NCBI GenBank assembly: GCA_004764695.1
Contig: SMSO01000014.1
Location: forward strand, 2,369,148-2,433,147
DNA from: Schizochytrium sp. TIO01
Lineage: Eukaryota; Sar; Bigyra; Thraustochytrida; Thraustochytriidae
DNA length: 64,000 nucleotides
Direction of reading: 5' to 3'
The position numbers and the translations under genes were made by a program. A model generated the notes under the pieces. The model saw nothing but the letters and a program-made list of their open reading frames with translations, was not told where the DNA came from and did not search any database. Positions 15,986 through 26,477 of this stretch are shown here, piece after piece (the stretch's first letter is position 1; every line of letters begins with the position of its first letter).

Positions 15986-18757
15986 TCAAGGCGAAGATGG
16001 ACCCAAAGAATGCCCCGAACTAGCATGGCGGATAGCATTTGCAAGTCCACGTGAATGACGTTGCCTCTGCAAGAGAGGCGGTCCATCAGGAGAAGATGAT
16101 GAGCATTTTGAGCACGTTTCAGGGTGATGAGCAGCTTTTACGAACTCGGTGATCTCACTGTCTGACCAGGTCCCGAGCTGAGGAAGATCTTGACGAGCCA
16201 GGTTGATAAAGTGAGACTCACTTCGAGAAGTTGCATGAATCTGCAGGGCGTTTGCCATCAGATCTGCACGCGAGCGAGTATAAAACTGTTTAAAAACATG
16301 GGCGTCGTTTTGGTATTTACACAAGTTCCACTGGGCACATGATTCGCAGTCACACTTGAACAGCACAGCAGCTTCAACTTCAGCCTGAGATATAAAGTTA
16401 GACATGCGCCCGTAGACACTTGGCAGGGAATAACCTTCGCGCTGATGGACCGAACATATAAAATCCACGAACTCAGCTCGTGCGTCTGGGGACCAATCTG
16501 TCAAAACTGAACCAGGGGACTTTCTGTCCTTCGTCCCACTTCTCTCGTCGAAAATCCGATCATGAACATACTTGGCTGTGTAAGGCAATGAATGAGGGGC
16601 GCCCAGCTCTTGCTGCAAAGCATTACCCAGTCTATCAATATCACGCAACGCGCAAATCTTTTTCCAAAAAGTCATCTGCGGTCTTCGTCGGCGTTCTTGA
16701 AACAGAAGTTTGAGTTTTTGTTTAAAGTCGTTTTCCCGAGGAAACAACTGAGCAGCCCAGCCACTTTGTTCACTGAGGAAGTAATAGAATGTTTTCCAAT
16801 CACGTTCGTTTCGTCGGTTGAGGTCCAGCTTTGAGGCTACTAATTTATAGAACTCAATATGCTGTTCTAAAGACATCGCCTTCGGAGCCTCTGAGCTTTG
16901 TCTGCGCTTACGAAGACCAACACTACTTCTTGATCCTACCGAATCACCAGCATCGCTGAAAACAGAGCTTCCGGCCATGGAGCCTTCCTCGTCAGGACCA
17001 CCATTAAAGCTATTGGACGAACCGCATCGTCGGAGTGTCCCTTCGTAGGTGTCAACAGGATCACCTCGAACAACTGGAAGAATCGTAAGATACGTTGGAA
17101 TGTTCCCTTCGTTGGGGATCTCTGGGTTTGCCAGAGCCTCAACCCGTGAAGTTGAGGCAGCCCGTGCCGGGCCGAGGTGGATACGTGTTGACTGTGCTGG
17201 TGGAGTCTCACTTCCTGCCCAACTCTGGGATCTCTGCAAAAGAGGATCAGGCATATCGCCCGAGATTTGTCCATGCGAGTTCTGAAAACAATTAGAAGCA
17301 GAGCTTGCCATACTTCCGGCCATTGCACTTTCGCTTGTATGGCGGCCGAGGGCGCCCAAAGCAGTACCTAAACCACTAGCCGGGCCCAAAAGAGGTGCAG
17401 GGGGTACATGTGTTGAGACTTTTAACTCATCATCCGGGCTACCTGAGTAATCGCCCCCCTTTAAACCAGCATCAGAAATGTTATCATCGACATAGATAGT
17501 GCCACTTACAGATCGCACCGGGCGAGACTTGGGCATCGAGAATTCCCCGAGGTCAAAATCTTCACCAAAATAGCCCTGTAGTGCGTCTAAGAGTGTTGCA
17601 AGACCTTCCATATTTTCGTGCACTGCGGCACGTCGCTCTGACTCGTCCCCAGCTACTGCTAGAAGATTTGCAGCGATCTGCGCATCCTCACTAAGCCGAC
17701 GAAAGGTGTCATAGACGAGCTTCTTATAGAAATACTTTAGTTTCGCATTAACAGCACGCTCATCAGAAGTCTCCTCGAGAGCAGAATCAGCAAGATCTCC
17801 GCATTCACGAGAGCGCAGCATTGGCGCAAGTGTTTCATGAACATATTGCTTCACGCGGCGAGTCATGTACATGGTATTCTTCCGTATCGAGCCGGTGTTC
17901 GTAGTCTGTGTCCAGGTATGCCGAGGTGTTGCCCGGAATGCAAGAGAAAATACCTCGTCTCGAAAAGTATCGCGCTTTTCATGGCATGCACGGAGCTGCC
18001 TCACGATCTCGTGCCATGGATCTTCACTTTCACTAAGAGATGAAGGAATAGGGTCAGAGGACATCCGAACCCTAGATGACAATGGTGCTTTAAAATCATA
18101 GTTTTCATCCAGAGATTCTTCTTCACCATGATATACCTGGTCAGATACAAACCTGGATTCGGAAGCCTGCAAGTTATTTGCTGCAACATTTCCATCGTCA
18201 TTCATGAATTTCGAGAGATCGAGGTGACTGAAATTTTGTGCGAGATCTCTGGCATCTCCGCACGGCTGTGGCAAGATCAAGGAGGGCCCTTGCTCCACCT
18301 GGTGCTGTGAAAATGATAACGATGGCGCTAGAGATCGTGTGGCACCAAGCATTGGTGGAAGAGAGGAGGATCGGATAGGTTCGCCAGACGGTCCTCTCAG
18401 ATTTGGAGAAGGATAACCTAATCCTTGCTGATGAGACGATGTGGAATTAAGAACAGGAGAAGGAAGCATTGGAGGAGGGGGACTTTGTCTCATCTCGCTA
18501 TTGATCGAGTTGCCATTAGCAACACTCAAGAGATTATCGTTGCTGCTTTGATACAAATGTGGATCTTCAGATATACTTGGCATAACTGGTACGTTTGTGT
18601 CTTGTTGTCCTCCTCCTTCTTGATCATCTTCCTCCATTACAAAACCGACATCTAAAGAATGAGCTCGACCAGCTGCCCACATTGGTGGTGCTCGTGTTGA
18701 GCCTTGAGAAGCACTCGACTCGTTCACGAGCCTACCCATGGCGTGTAGCTCGTCCAT
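15986..18757 (-). CDS. 923-aa protein of unknown function with Cys-rich C-terminal domain
   Basis: An uninterrupted frame on the minus strand starting at ATG (MDELHAMGRLV). The first roughly 240 residues are low-complexity (Ser/Pro/Asn/Gly). Residues about 245-400 form a helical charged block (contains RRVKQYVHETLAPMLR and LKYFYKKLVYDTFRRL). A second disordered linker follows. From about 630 a second helical block (SLEQHIEFYKLVASKLDL, TFWKKICALRDIDRLG) leads to a domain with the cysteine cluster CDCESCAQWNLCKY and further Cys pairs (ETCSKCSS), which may bind metal. I do not recognise the family; no enzymatic motif is visible. The two-domain arrangement with long linkers suggests a scaffold or regulatory protein, but this is inference. 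Confidence 0.88.
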   Translation of the reverse strand: MDELHAMGRLVNESSASQGSTRAPPMWAAGRAHSLDVGFVMEEDDQEGGGQQDTNVPVMPSISEDPHLYQSSNDNLLSVANGNSINSEMRQSPPPPMLPSPVLNSTSSHQQGLGYPSPNLRGPSGEPIRSSSLPPMLGATRSLAPSLSFSQHQVEQGPSLILPQPCGDARDLAQNFSHLDLSKFMNDDGNVAANNLQASESRFVSDQVYHGEEESLDENYDFKAPLSSRVRMSSDPIPSSLSESEDPWHEIVRQLRACHEKRDTFRDEVFSLAFRATPRHTWTQTTNTGSIRKNTMYMTRRVKQYVHETLAPMLRSRECGDLADSALEETSDERAVNAKLKYFYKKLVYDTFRRLSEDAQIAANLLAVAGDESERRAAVHENMEGLATLLDALQGYFGEDFDLGEFSMPKSRPVRSVSGTIYVDDNISDAGLKGGDYSGSPDDELKVSTHVPPAPLLGPASGLGTALGALGRHTSESAMAGSMASSASNCFQNSHGQISGDMPDPLLQRSQSWAGSETPPAQSTRIHLGPARAASTSRVEALANPEIPNEGNIPTYLTILPVVRGDPVDTYEGTLRRCGSSNSFNGGPDEEGSMAGSSVFSDAGDSVGSRSSVGLRKRRQSSEAPKAMSLEQHIEFYKLVASKLDLNRRNERDWKTFYYFLSEQSGWAAQLFPRENDFKQKLKLLFQERRRRPQMTFWKKICALRDIDRLGNALQQELGAPHSLPYTAKYVHDRIFDERSGTKDRKSPGSVLTDWSPDARAEFVDFICSVHQREGYSLPSVYGRMSNFISQAEVEAAVLFKCDCESCAQWNLCKYQNDAHVFKQFYTRSRADLMANALQIHATSRSESHFINLARQDLPQLGTWSDSEITEFVKAAHHPETCSKCSSSSPDGPPLLQRQRHSRGLANAIRHASSGHSLGPSSP

Positions 18758-19317
18758 CTTTGAAGGAAAACTGATATGCGCAAACCCATAAACAAAGCAA
18801 CGTCACAAGCCAAGTTACAATTCCCTTCTTAAATACTCCCACAATCGTCGTCAACCAGATGTTTGGGTGCTACCAGTGAGCGGGTGATCGAGTGAGTGAA
18901 TGCGTTGTTTGAACTTAACCTGTGCTGACGGCTTTTCTTCGCCAAGCTTTTGCCTCTCTTTCCCTATTTCGCTCTTTCTCAATCGTTCATTTTCTTCTAG
19001 GCCTATAACGATGTTAGTACCTAGATAGGCACAACCAGGTAACAGCAACGCTGCTATGGAAGGTTAGATCTAACTCGCTTTCTCTCTCATTCGTCCTTGC
19101 TCTTCAAAAAGTCTTCATCGTGTCGCGTGCCGGTTTGTTCTTACTGTCGCAGATAGAATATCTAGTAGTGGTACATATTATACCTTTAGGATTTCGGTTT
19201 AGTATACTGTCAAGTTCCACTTGAGCATTTTCTGATATCTCCTAGTAGGAAGCAGTAGCTACCTTTTATATGTGTAGCTGTCTACTAGTGTCTCAGCACA
19301 TCGAGATCTAGCGATTG

Positions 19318-19348
19318 TTTGACTTGGGTCCGTACTACCCAAGTCAAA
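19318..19348. repeat. 12-bp perfect inverted repeat (hairpin)
   Basis: Arms TTTGACTTGGGT and ACCCAAGTCAAA around a 7-base loop (CCGTACT). Related but imperfect arrangements of GCTTGA...CCCAAG occur at about 12-36, 172-197, 19436-19465 and 20060-20085. The three copies near 19.3-20.1 kb are also followed by similar GACTAGTGAGA-type sequence, which suggests a diverged dispersed repeat. Confidence 0.6.
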
Positions 19349-20197
19349 AGGTTTCAAGATGGGAGTTGTACCTGACTAGTGAGACTGGGCACACCTATAC
19401 CATTGCCATTTCATCATAAATGGGTGGTTATTTGGCTTGATCTTTAGGCTTGGGTTCAAGGATTGGTAAGAGTTGCCCCTGACAAGTACTGAGAGTCACT
19501 CTATCTCGCATAATTATTGACAATCCTTTCCATCACTCTTACTGTTCAAAAACGGTCTCTACAAATCCTTTGATAGGCTTGCATAAAACCTCCTCGATTG
19601 GATAAATGTAAAAGGATATTAAGGAATTGGCTCGCTCTGACTAAATAGAGTGAACGTTCATCTTATGCCTTTCCATCTATACCATTGCCATAGGTAGTGG
19701 TTTCTAGAAATCTCCTGCTTAGATGCGCCTCTTGTTAATTCATGATTTAGGTTGTAGTACAATATACTCAAGTTGTCGCACAACGGTTATGATGGTTGGG
19801 TATTGTGCAACAACTTCGCTATTTGGTTGGAGCTGTTATCAATCCTGGACCCTTTTTATTGTAAAGCCTAATTAGTAAGCAAAAGTTCATCAATAGTGAA
19901 GACCACTCCTGCACTCGTATTCACTTTACTTTTACTTTCACTCGTATGAGCATCAGATCATGTACTCAATGTACTAGTAGGTAGATACGTAGGAGTAGTA
20001 GTATGTACTTTCTCTAGCTAGATACTAAGGACTAAAAAGGACTATTAGTGACTATATTGGCTTGAGCTTTCACCCAAGTGAGAAGTTTCGACTGATTCCC
20101 TCTGACTAGTGAGAGTGGTAAGTACTTACTCTTCTATCTTAGTATATGGTATATTTTCTCATCTCATCATTGGTAGCAATAATAGCTAATGCTAATA

Positions 20198-20254
20198 AAT
20201 GAATGAATGAATGAATGAATGAATGAATGAATGAATGAATGAATGAATGAATGA
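20198..20254. repeat. (AATG)n array, 14 copies
   Basis: An uninterrupted AATG tetranucleotide array on the plus strand, reverse-complementary to the array at 21041-21088. Confidence 0.95.
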
Positions 20255-21040
20255 TTTGATTGCTTAGTGAGTTTCTTAACTCGAGCTCAAACATTTTAAT
20301 TCATCACGTTTGATCAGCGAGAGTATTAGTAGCCTACGGTTTGAAGCTTTCTTAAGTACTTTATGGTAGCACCTCGTCATAAAATACTCCTCAAACACCT
20401 TTTTTTTAATGCTATATGTAGTATGTACATAGTCCCTACATACCTACTATTCCAAAGTGGGGGTAGTGTAGGTCTAATATATACAGGGTATCCCTACTGA
20501 CTACTAGTAGGCAGTCTACAATTATTCCCACTCTCTATTGCTAAATAAGGTAGGTACCTATGCTCTACTTACCTACCTCCTTTTTCATTTACGATTTGAT
20601 AATAATAATAATAATAAGGAGAAGAAGAAGAAGAATAACTTATCTATCACATAGGCACTACTATTATTTACGGCCTTTTTTTAAAATCAAAAAATAAAAA
20701 GTGGTCGACACATACACTACCATTCCTCTAGCCAGGCCCATTAACAATTTCTTAACTAATACAAGAGAGTGTAGATAACTTTTTCTTCTTTTTCAGATCA
20801 TATAAGATAATAATAGCTAAAATCATGGCTGAACATTAGGTATTATTACCCTTGTCACTCACTTTTGCTTACATGGCTTATTCTTACCAGTTGTAGGCAT
20901 GAGACTGCTTACTATGTTATCGCATCGCCTCTTTCTCACCCTTTTGAAAGCTCTTTATTCAATTCAACTCCTCACTCCCCTTAAGTTATCCATTAGTTAG
21001 TAGGTGCCCCAAGTTCCCTAAGTCGATGCTCACCCCATCA

Positions 21041-21088
21041 TCATTCATTCATTCATTCATTCATTCATTCATTCATTCATTCATTCAT
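21041..21088. repeat. (TCAT)n array, 12 copies
   Basis: An uninterrupted TCAT array, the reverse complement of the AATG/ATGA array 790 bases to the left. Confidence 0.95.
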
Positions 21089-21458
21089 CCATTCATCTGC
21101 TCACCCATTTTTATAGTTATATTCTAATTCATTTTCATTTTCATTTTCAAAGTACAGATAGATGAACATGGGATATTCACATCCATCTATACCCATACCA
21201 ATCATATTCATAGATACATGAGCATGAAGATTTACATCCATCTATACCCATACCATGCATACCCACCCATATCACTCATGTCCATGATGATTCCTTCATT
21301 TATCCATCCCCTCACTTATTCACTCGCCCATAGGACCTTGGTAACATGTAGCAAACTAGCTAGGAAGGAAGGAAGGTAGGTAGGTGGTACCTACGCTCAG
21401 CTATGAATGAGCAGAGAAGAGACTAGACACGCGTGAGAGACGCGTGAGTATTGACTGA

Positions 21459-21503
21459 GCGAGTGAGTGAGTGAGTGAGTGAGTGAGTGAGTGAGTGAGC
21501 GAG
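21459..21503. repeat. (GAGT)n array
   Basis: About ten copies of GAGT, flanked by single-base variants (GAGC). Confidence 0.9.
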
Positions 21504-22318
21504 AGGCTTACTTGCTCCAGCCCTCTATCTCACCCTTTCCCTCTCTCGACCTGTTATCTTAAATTCTTAAATTCTGAATCTATATCATTCTATCGGTGTA
21601 AAGGACGACACAGTCAACTGAAGGGAACGAACAACAAGAACAACGAAGCAGAAGAAGTGAAAGCGATTGAATCGACAAGGTCTCGGCGATTCCCAAGGTG
21701 GCCCCGACCTCAAACAACCTAATCCAGAAGACAAATAGAGGCTAGGTAGGAGGAACACAGGAACACTGAGAAACGCAGAAACAAAGGGAAGAGCGACTCG
21801 AGTCGGTGCGGCTAAAGCTTTTGAGGCAAGTGGCGTGTCCGCGGCCCGCATCACTGCAGCACAGTCCCTCTGCGTTTTCTCTCTATCTCTGTTGTGTGAT
21901 TCTGTCTGTTTGTCGAGTATAGCAAAGGAGACTTAGATTGACAGACCTGCAGCCCCAGTCCGGAAAAGAGGGCGGTGCAGGCGTGGAGGACATCAGCTCG
22001 CCCCCTGCTGTCCCCCTCCTCTTCCATCTGTCTGACGACGGTACCTTTCACTCTGCACCCGGTCATTTGCTCAATCGCAAGTACAGAGAAATTGGACTTG
22101 TTTTCTTGTTGAAAGCAAAAAACTAGAAGTTGCGGCGACAGCAAAAAAAATAGCATCTGCTCAGGTTTGCTAATAAGCTAGATATTCGGGACCATCATCG
22201 AACCAGCATTCGTCTGCTACCCTGTGCTAAGTTTGTCCTGCACTGGAAGCCTCAATCAGCGCCATAAGTCAAGCCAAGCAGCTAGCAGCAGCCATTTAGA
22301 GTCTTGCCTAGACTTTGA

Positions 22319-24256
22319 CTCGTGATTGACAAACGCCAGTTCCATTCATATACTATAGGGAACAAGTTGAAATGGAATTTCCGAAGTGATCTCCGGCTTA
22401 CCCTGAAGAGCTCTTGCGATGCATGCACAAGCTCCAAGGTAAAATGTTCTGGCGAAGATCCGTGTGCAAGATGCGTTCGTAAAGGTATCCAATGCTTTTA
22501 CAGCCCAAAAAAGAAGCGGGGCCCTGTCAAGAAGCGTGAACGCGCTGCCTTAGTTGCTAACCAGCCCATGGTCGTCAGTACTAACCTCAGCGGTAATAAA
22601 CAAATGTCATCCCTGGGGTCTCATGAGCGCCGATCTTGGAGTGTATTTTTCACCCTGTACAAGCACTATGCTGTCTCTTGCTCCCTGTTCTGGTTTAATC
22701 GCCAGCTCCATAAAATGCGCCAATACCTCATCAAAAAGAACCGCACTGATGCCCTGAAGCGCCTCTCAGCATGGATGGATGCTCTCAATATCGATGTTGA
22801 TGAATTGGCTGGCAAAGTTGAAGCGTGTCATCTAAAGATTCGCCAATGGGGTAAGGAGAGCCAGGCGAAGGCAAATGCCTTAGCAGATAAATCTAGGCCA
22901 ATTGAGCTTTCAGATGAAGACACTGCTCGGCATTTAAATACTGGAAACCCGTTCCATCTTCGTGTGAAAGGCCACCAGCTTGAAGACGTAGGCCCCCCCG
23001 GGAGTAAAGTTGCACAGCAAACCGCGCTATTGGGTGGTTTTTCTGAGCATGAACCCAACCTCCGGTTCACTGTTGACTACATGTCACCAGGCTCAGAGTC
23101 GAAGGTAACTGTGACCGACGCCTTTGAATCCCTCATGGGCTATGGTAGTGAAGAAATTGAAAAGGATATGAGCGAATCTGGTGGTGGTTTTCTTCCGTGG
23201 GGTGGAGATGTGCTCAGTCGTATTCTTGTGAATGAGGCTGACCTTTTGTCTTTCGTCCAAGTAACTGCAATTAAGTTCAATACTCTGGGAAAGCCAGAGA
23301 CCTATCCTATCTGTCGTGAAGTTCCTTCAGTCCACCTTTTCAAAATTAACTGGAAAAATAGCAAAACACACGGTGCAATGGATTGCATTGTCAAGTGTGT
23401 ACATCGGGAGCTCATCAGTGATGACGAGTCTTCTCTTGACGTGTTCATGAGTTTTTCCCCACTAAATGGAATGGCGCCAGCGATGCAGATGGCCCCGTCT
23501 CTACAGATTGATAACCGGTTCACAATTATTGACGATGAAGTGAACCTTCCTCCAAAACGCTTCAAGCAAGAATCCTCGAAACCTGAGGGATACTCCCAGC
23601 GCCTCATCGAGGAAGATCAAGACGAAAATACTAATGGAACCCCAGAACCGATCACCCATGTAAAGTACGATCTCCCGGCATCGGTTAAAGGCCCTGTTGT
23701 GTACGACTATGTAGGAGCACGCTCCGAATTTGCAGGTCTTGATCAACAGTCGACTTCACCGTCAGAACATAGTCACAGTACACAGAGCCAAGCTCAAGAA
23801 GATCTCCTTCCTTATCGTGAGCAACAACGCCACCAGCACCAACATCAACCACGTTCACATCACACAGAGCAGCCTCACGTTCATCAACACAATGGGCCTT
23901 ATAATATCGAGCCAAATCCTCCCTCAGACTATATCTGGACTTCTAAGACGTTTCCGAGCTCAGACACCGTCGATGAAATGTTCTCCTCCTCAAAAGGAAC
24001 TTCGGCGACATTGTCACCGGCATCTGCCCAACATTCTGGGAACTATGAGTGCAATCCAGGTGCTAGTTCAACGGATGATATGCTCAATCTAGACCTCCCA
24101 CTGGTCGATAGTAGTGATGAAGAATCTCTCGATATAGAGGACGATGCGCAGTGGCTTGATCAGCTTCTGAAGTGGACCGGTCCTGCTGTTAACCCCGAGC
24201 CCCATGCCCCGGAGGGGGTGTCTTCTTCATCTGCCTCGTCTTCATATAATGCTTGA
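22319..24256 (+). CDS. Zn2Cys6 transcription factor with PAS-like domain (5' end unresolved)
   Basis: A DNA-binding regulator with a Gal4-type binuclear zinc cluster spaced C-x2-C-x6-C-x5-C-x2-C-x6-C (bases about 22415-22497), followed by a basic tail KKKRGPVKKRE. A helical segment follows. A PAS-like domain covers bases about 23060-23480 (DAFESLMGYGSEEIEKDM matches the PAS helix that follows the N-terminal strands). This Zn2Cys6-PAS pairing is known from fungal regulators of carbon metabolism such as the AcuK/AcuM and Ert1/Rds2 group. A His/Gln-rich linker and an acidic C-terminus (SSDEESLDIEDDAQW) resemble an activation region. The open frame begins after TGA at 22316 and has no ATG before the zinc cluster. 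The nearest ATG (22372) is in another frame and stops after five codons. An upstream exon, a non-AUG start (CTG just before the cluster) or a sequence error is needed. Confidence 0.9.
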   Translation, partial: LVIDKRQFHSYTIGNKLKWNFRSDLRLTLKSSCDACTSSKVKCSGEDPCARCVRKGIQCFYSPKKKRGPVKKRERAALVANQPMVVSTNLSGNKQMSSLGSHERRSWSVFFTLYKHYAVSCSLFWFNRQLHKMRQYLIKKNRTDALKRLSAWMDALNIDVDELAGKVEACHLKIRQWGKESQAKANALADKSRPIELSDEDTARHLNTGNPFHLRVKGHQLEDVGPPGSKVAQQTALLGGFSEHEPNLRFTVDYMSPGSESKVTVTDAFESLMGYGSEEIEKDMSESGGGFLPWGGDVLSRILVNEADLLSFVQVTAIKFNTLGKPETYPICREVPSVHLFKINWKNSKTHGAMDCIVKCVHRELISDDESSLDVFMSFSPLNGMAPAMQMAPSLQIDNRFTIIDDEVNLPPKRFKQESSKPEGYSQRLIEEDQDENTNGTPEPITHVKYDLPASVKGPVVYDYVGARSEFAGLDQQSTSPSEHSHSTQSQAQEDLLPYREQQRHQHQHQPRSHHTEQPHVHQHNGPYNIEPNPPSDYIWTSKTFPSSDTVDEMFSSSKGTSATLSPASAQHSGNYECNPGASSTDDMLNLDLPLVDSSDEESLDIEDDAQWLDQLLKWTGPAVNPEPHAPEGVSSSSASSSYNA

Positions 24257-24300
24257 TTAACTTTGCATTTGCGTTCATCAGACCTAAGGTCGACCCCTGG

Positions 24301-24704
24301 TTACATTTCAGAAGTACTACGCATTGTACATGCTACCTTTATCGTAGTATTTGAAAAGATAATCCCTATCATTTCGCAGACTATCTGTTCTTCGTTTGTT
24401 TTTTCTGGCATCTTGTATCAATATCATAGGCTTTCCTCTTATAACTGTTTTTCTTGCGTCTTTCCATCAACTCCCTCGGCTTTGCTTCTCCGAGATATCC
24501 CCCCCCCATCCCCTGGTTACTTACCTCTGTGGCTCTTTTATATAGACAGCTTTCTTCTTTGAAATTTTGATGTGTTTCTGTCTCAAGGCCATTGATGTGA
24601 ATACGGCTATAGGACTGACTGTCTCTGAGAATGTCTCTTAGAATCGTAAATCGCATGGCTATTACATATTCTGAGAGGCCCAGATAGAACCGAATAACAA
24701 ACAT
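24301..24704 (-). CDS. candidate two-exon gene for an 87-aa protein
   Basis: Exon 1, complement(24525..24704), starts with ATG, is open for 60 codons (contains MRFTILRDILRDSQSY) and ends at a strong donor (ACAGAG|GTAAGT). A phase-0 acceptor (GAAGAACAG|) at 24385 leads into 27 further codons and TAA at 24301-24303; the intron would be 140 bases. Unknown family. It lies tail-to-tail with the zinc-cluster gene, 44 bases from its stop codon, so it would overlap that gene's 3' untranslated region. The matched splice borders are the main support; it could be chance. Confidence 0.33.
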
Positions 24705-26477
24705 GGCTAAGGGGCATCACAACTTTGACAAATGAAATCAAACAAATTTAATAAAACAAAATCTCATCACCCAGCACTAAAAGCTGCATCGTAAGTAGGC
24801 CTGCTATCATACGAATGTAGGCGCATATTTTCTTATCTTTTTTTTATTTTAAAAATTATAAAGACCTATCTATATATATAATGAGTAAAATGTAGGTAGA
24901 TATATATACCTAGCCTGCTCGATTCCTCGAGGTAAATGAATAGTCGGATACATCCTACTTGATTTTTATTCTAACAACAGCGCTGTTAGGTCAGTCCTAT
25001 TTAGATGTCTGCTTCTAGTTTTGTAAAATTTCACAGAGCTACTTTTAAAACTTGTTTCAACTTATATTGATTGCCACTTGCCAAACAAAATCATCACCTT
25101 GACATAGTCCTAAGCCTACTCTAGCTAGCTAGTATTTACTAAGCTATCACCCCATAGGTAGGGTAAGTACATAGGAGTAGGGAGGTCCCAAATGCAATAA
25201 GATGATAGGTGATTTTTTCTAAAGGAAAGCAGGGAATGCTTCGTCTATTGTTGTAAATCATATGGTGTTATAGTAGGCATCGTGGCATCAAAACAAGAGT
25301 TATTGGACTTACTATACCACTTTTGTTGTAGGCCTAACTTGTCTCTTATTTTATGTCTCTATATCCCGTTTCAGTTGTTCTTTTTCCCTTTTTTCTTTTC
25401 TTTCGGTAAGAAATGGCCTACCCCTGTGCATTATCAACATAGCCGGAACGGCATTATAGATATATATACCTTCCTGATGATCACTCGTGCTTAAACTTGA
25501 AGATGACGTCAAGCGGCAGCGGAATCTCGTGGGGGGTGCGCTTATGTGCTTATGTCGTAGCTTTCTAGTGATTGTTTGAAATTGTAAGATGCGAACAAGA
25601 CACGACCACTTGAAGGTGGACCAAACAACGAAACCAAAAAATAACCATCTCCATGAAAATTAAAATAACCACCCGCTTGTGCTAGGCCTTAAATAATTTA
25701 GCTAGCACTAGCTCTAATCAAAAAGCCATCAGAAACTATCGATCAAATTGATTGGAACAAACCTGAATCATTTATCTGACTGACTATGCTATGCCATCGA
25801 TACCAGGAGATAGATATTTTCCTTAGCAGACATTTGGAGAGTTTCTTTACTTACGTTTGAATGGGACATTCTTGGACACCCTGGGACAGTTGAAACGTAT
25901 TATGTCATAGGAAACTCAAAGGTTTTAAGGTCCCTTTAAAGGGACATATAGAAACTATAATACGTGTACTTTCTTTCGAAATTAGCAGAGAAGTACAGCA
26001 CTGACAAACTAGGATTGTTCGGTCTAACATCCTAACCTCGAGTCATCTTCTGACATCGAAACTTTCTTATCTTCGCAGCAACTGACAGGCAGATTCTTTT
26101 TGTGCTGAAGACATCTTCGCTTCAAATAAGGCTGATCTTGGAGACTACTTTTGCAAATTTAAAAAGCCTACTTACACTGGCCATATTTGTCCACTAACTT
26201 AATTGATGAGTAGGGAGGAGCTTGCTTCGAAATCCTAGCAAAGGTGCATCTCGTCTGGTGGGCTTCAGTTGCCATCAAAGATCCTCCTCCTTTACGTTAG
26301 ATATTACGCATTCCTTTGCTCTTGACCAATTGTCAAGAACTGATTGTGTAAGCCAAGGGACGTGTGCAAACCACAAGCCTACTCTCCAAAATATATACAT
26401 TATCGATCGAATTTTGACTTTCGCAAGACTCTCACCTGCTCGAGGTATATCAGAACCTTTCTACACCTTTTTGTGAG
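24705..26477. other. intergenic, nothing recognised
   Basis: AT-rich flanking DNA. The last roughly 250 bases are open in one frame without an ATG and probably belong to the 5' leader of the next gene. No RNA gene or mobile element seen. Confidence 0.6.

Larger units (their letters stand above)
18758..22315. other. repeat-rich 3.5-kb intergenic region
   Basis: No gene seen. It contains a 12-bp-arm hairpin at 19318-19348 with related motifs nearby, the complementary tetranucleotide arrays at 20198-20254 and 21041-21088, and the GAGT array at 21459-21503. A GC-richer part (about 21580-22300) has no ATG in a useful frame and is likely 5' untranslated sequence or an upstream exon of the Zn2Cys6 gene. 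CTCAG|GTTTGC at about 22160 is a possible donor. Confidence 0.6.

Noticed and set aside
21495-22126. Frames in the GC-richer leader before the zinc-cluster gene
   Set aside because: No ATG starts and low-complexity content; more likely 5' untranslated sequence.
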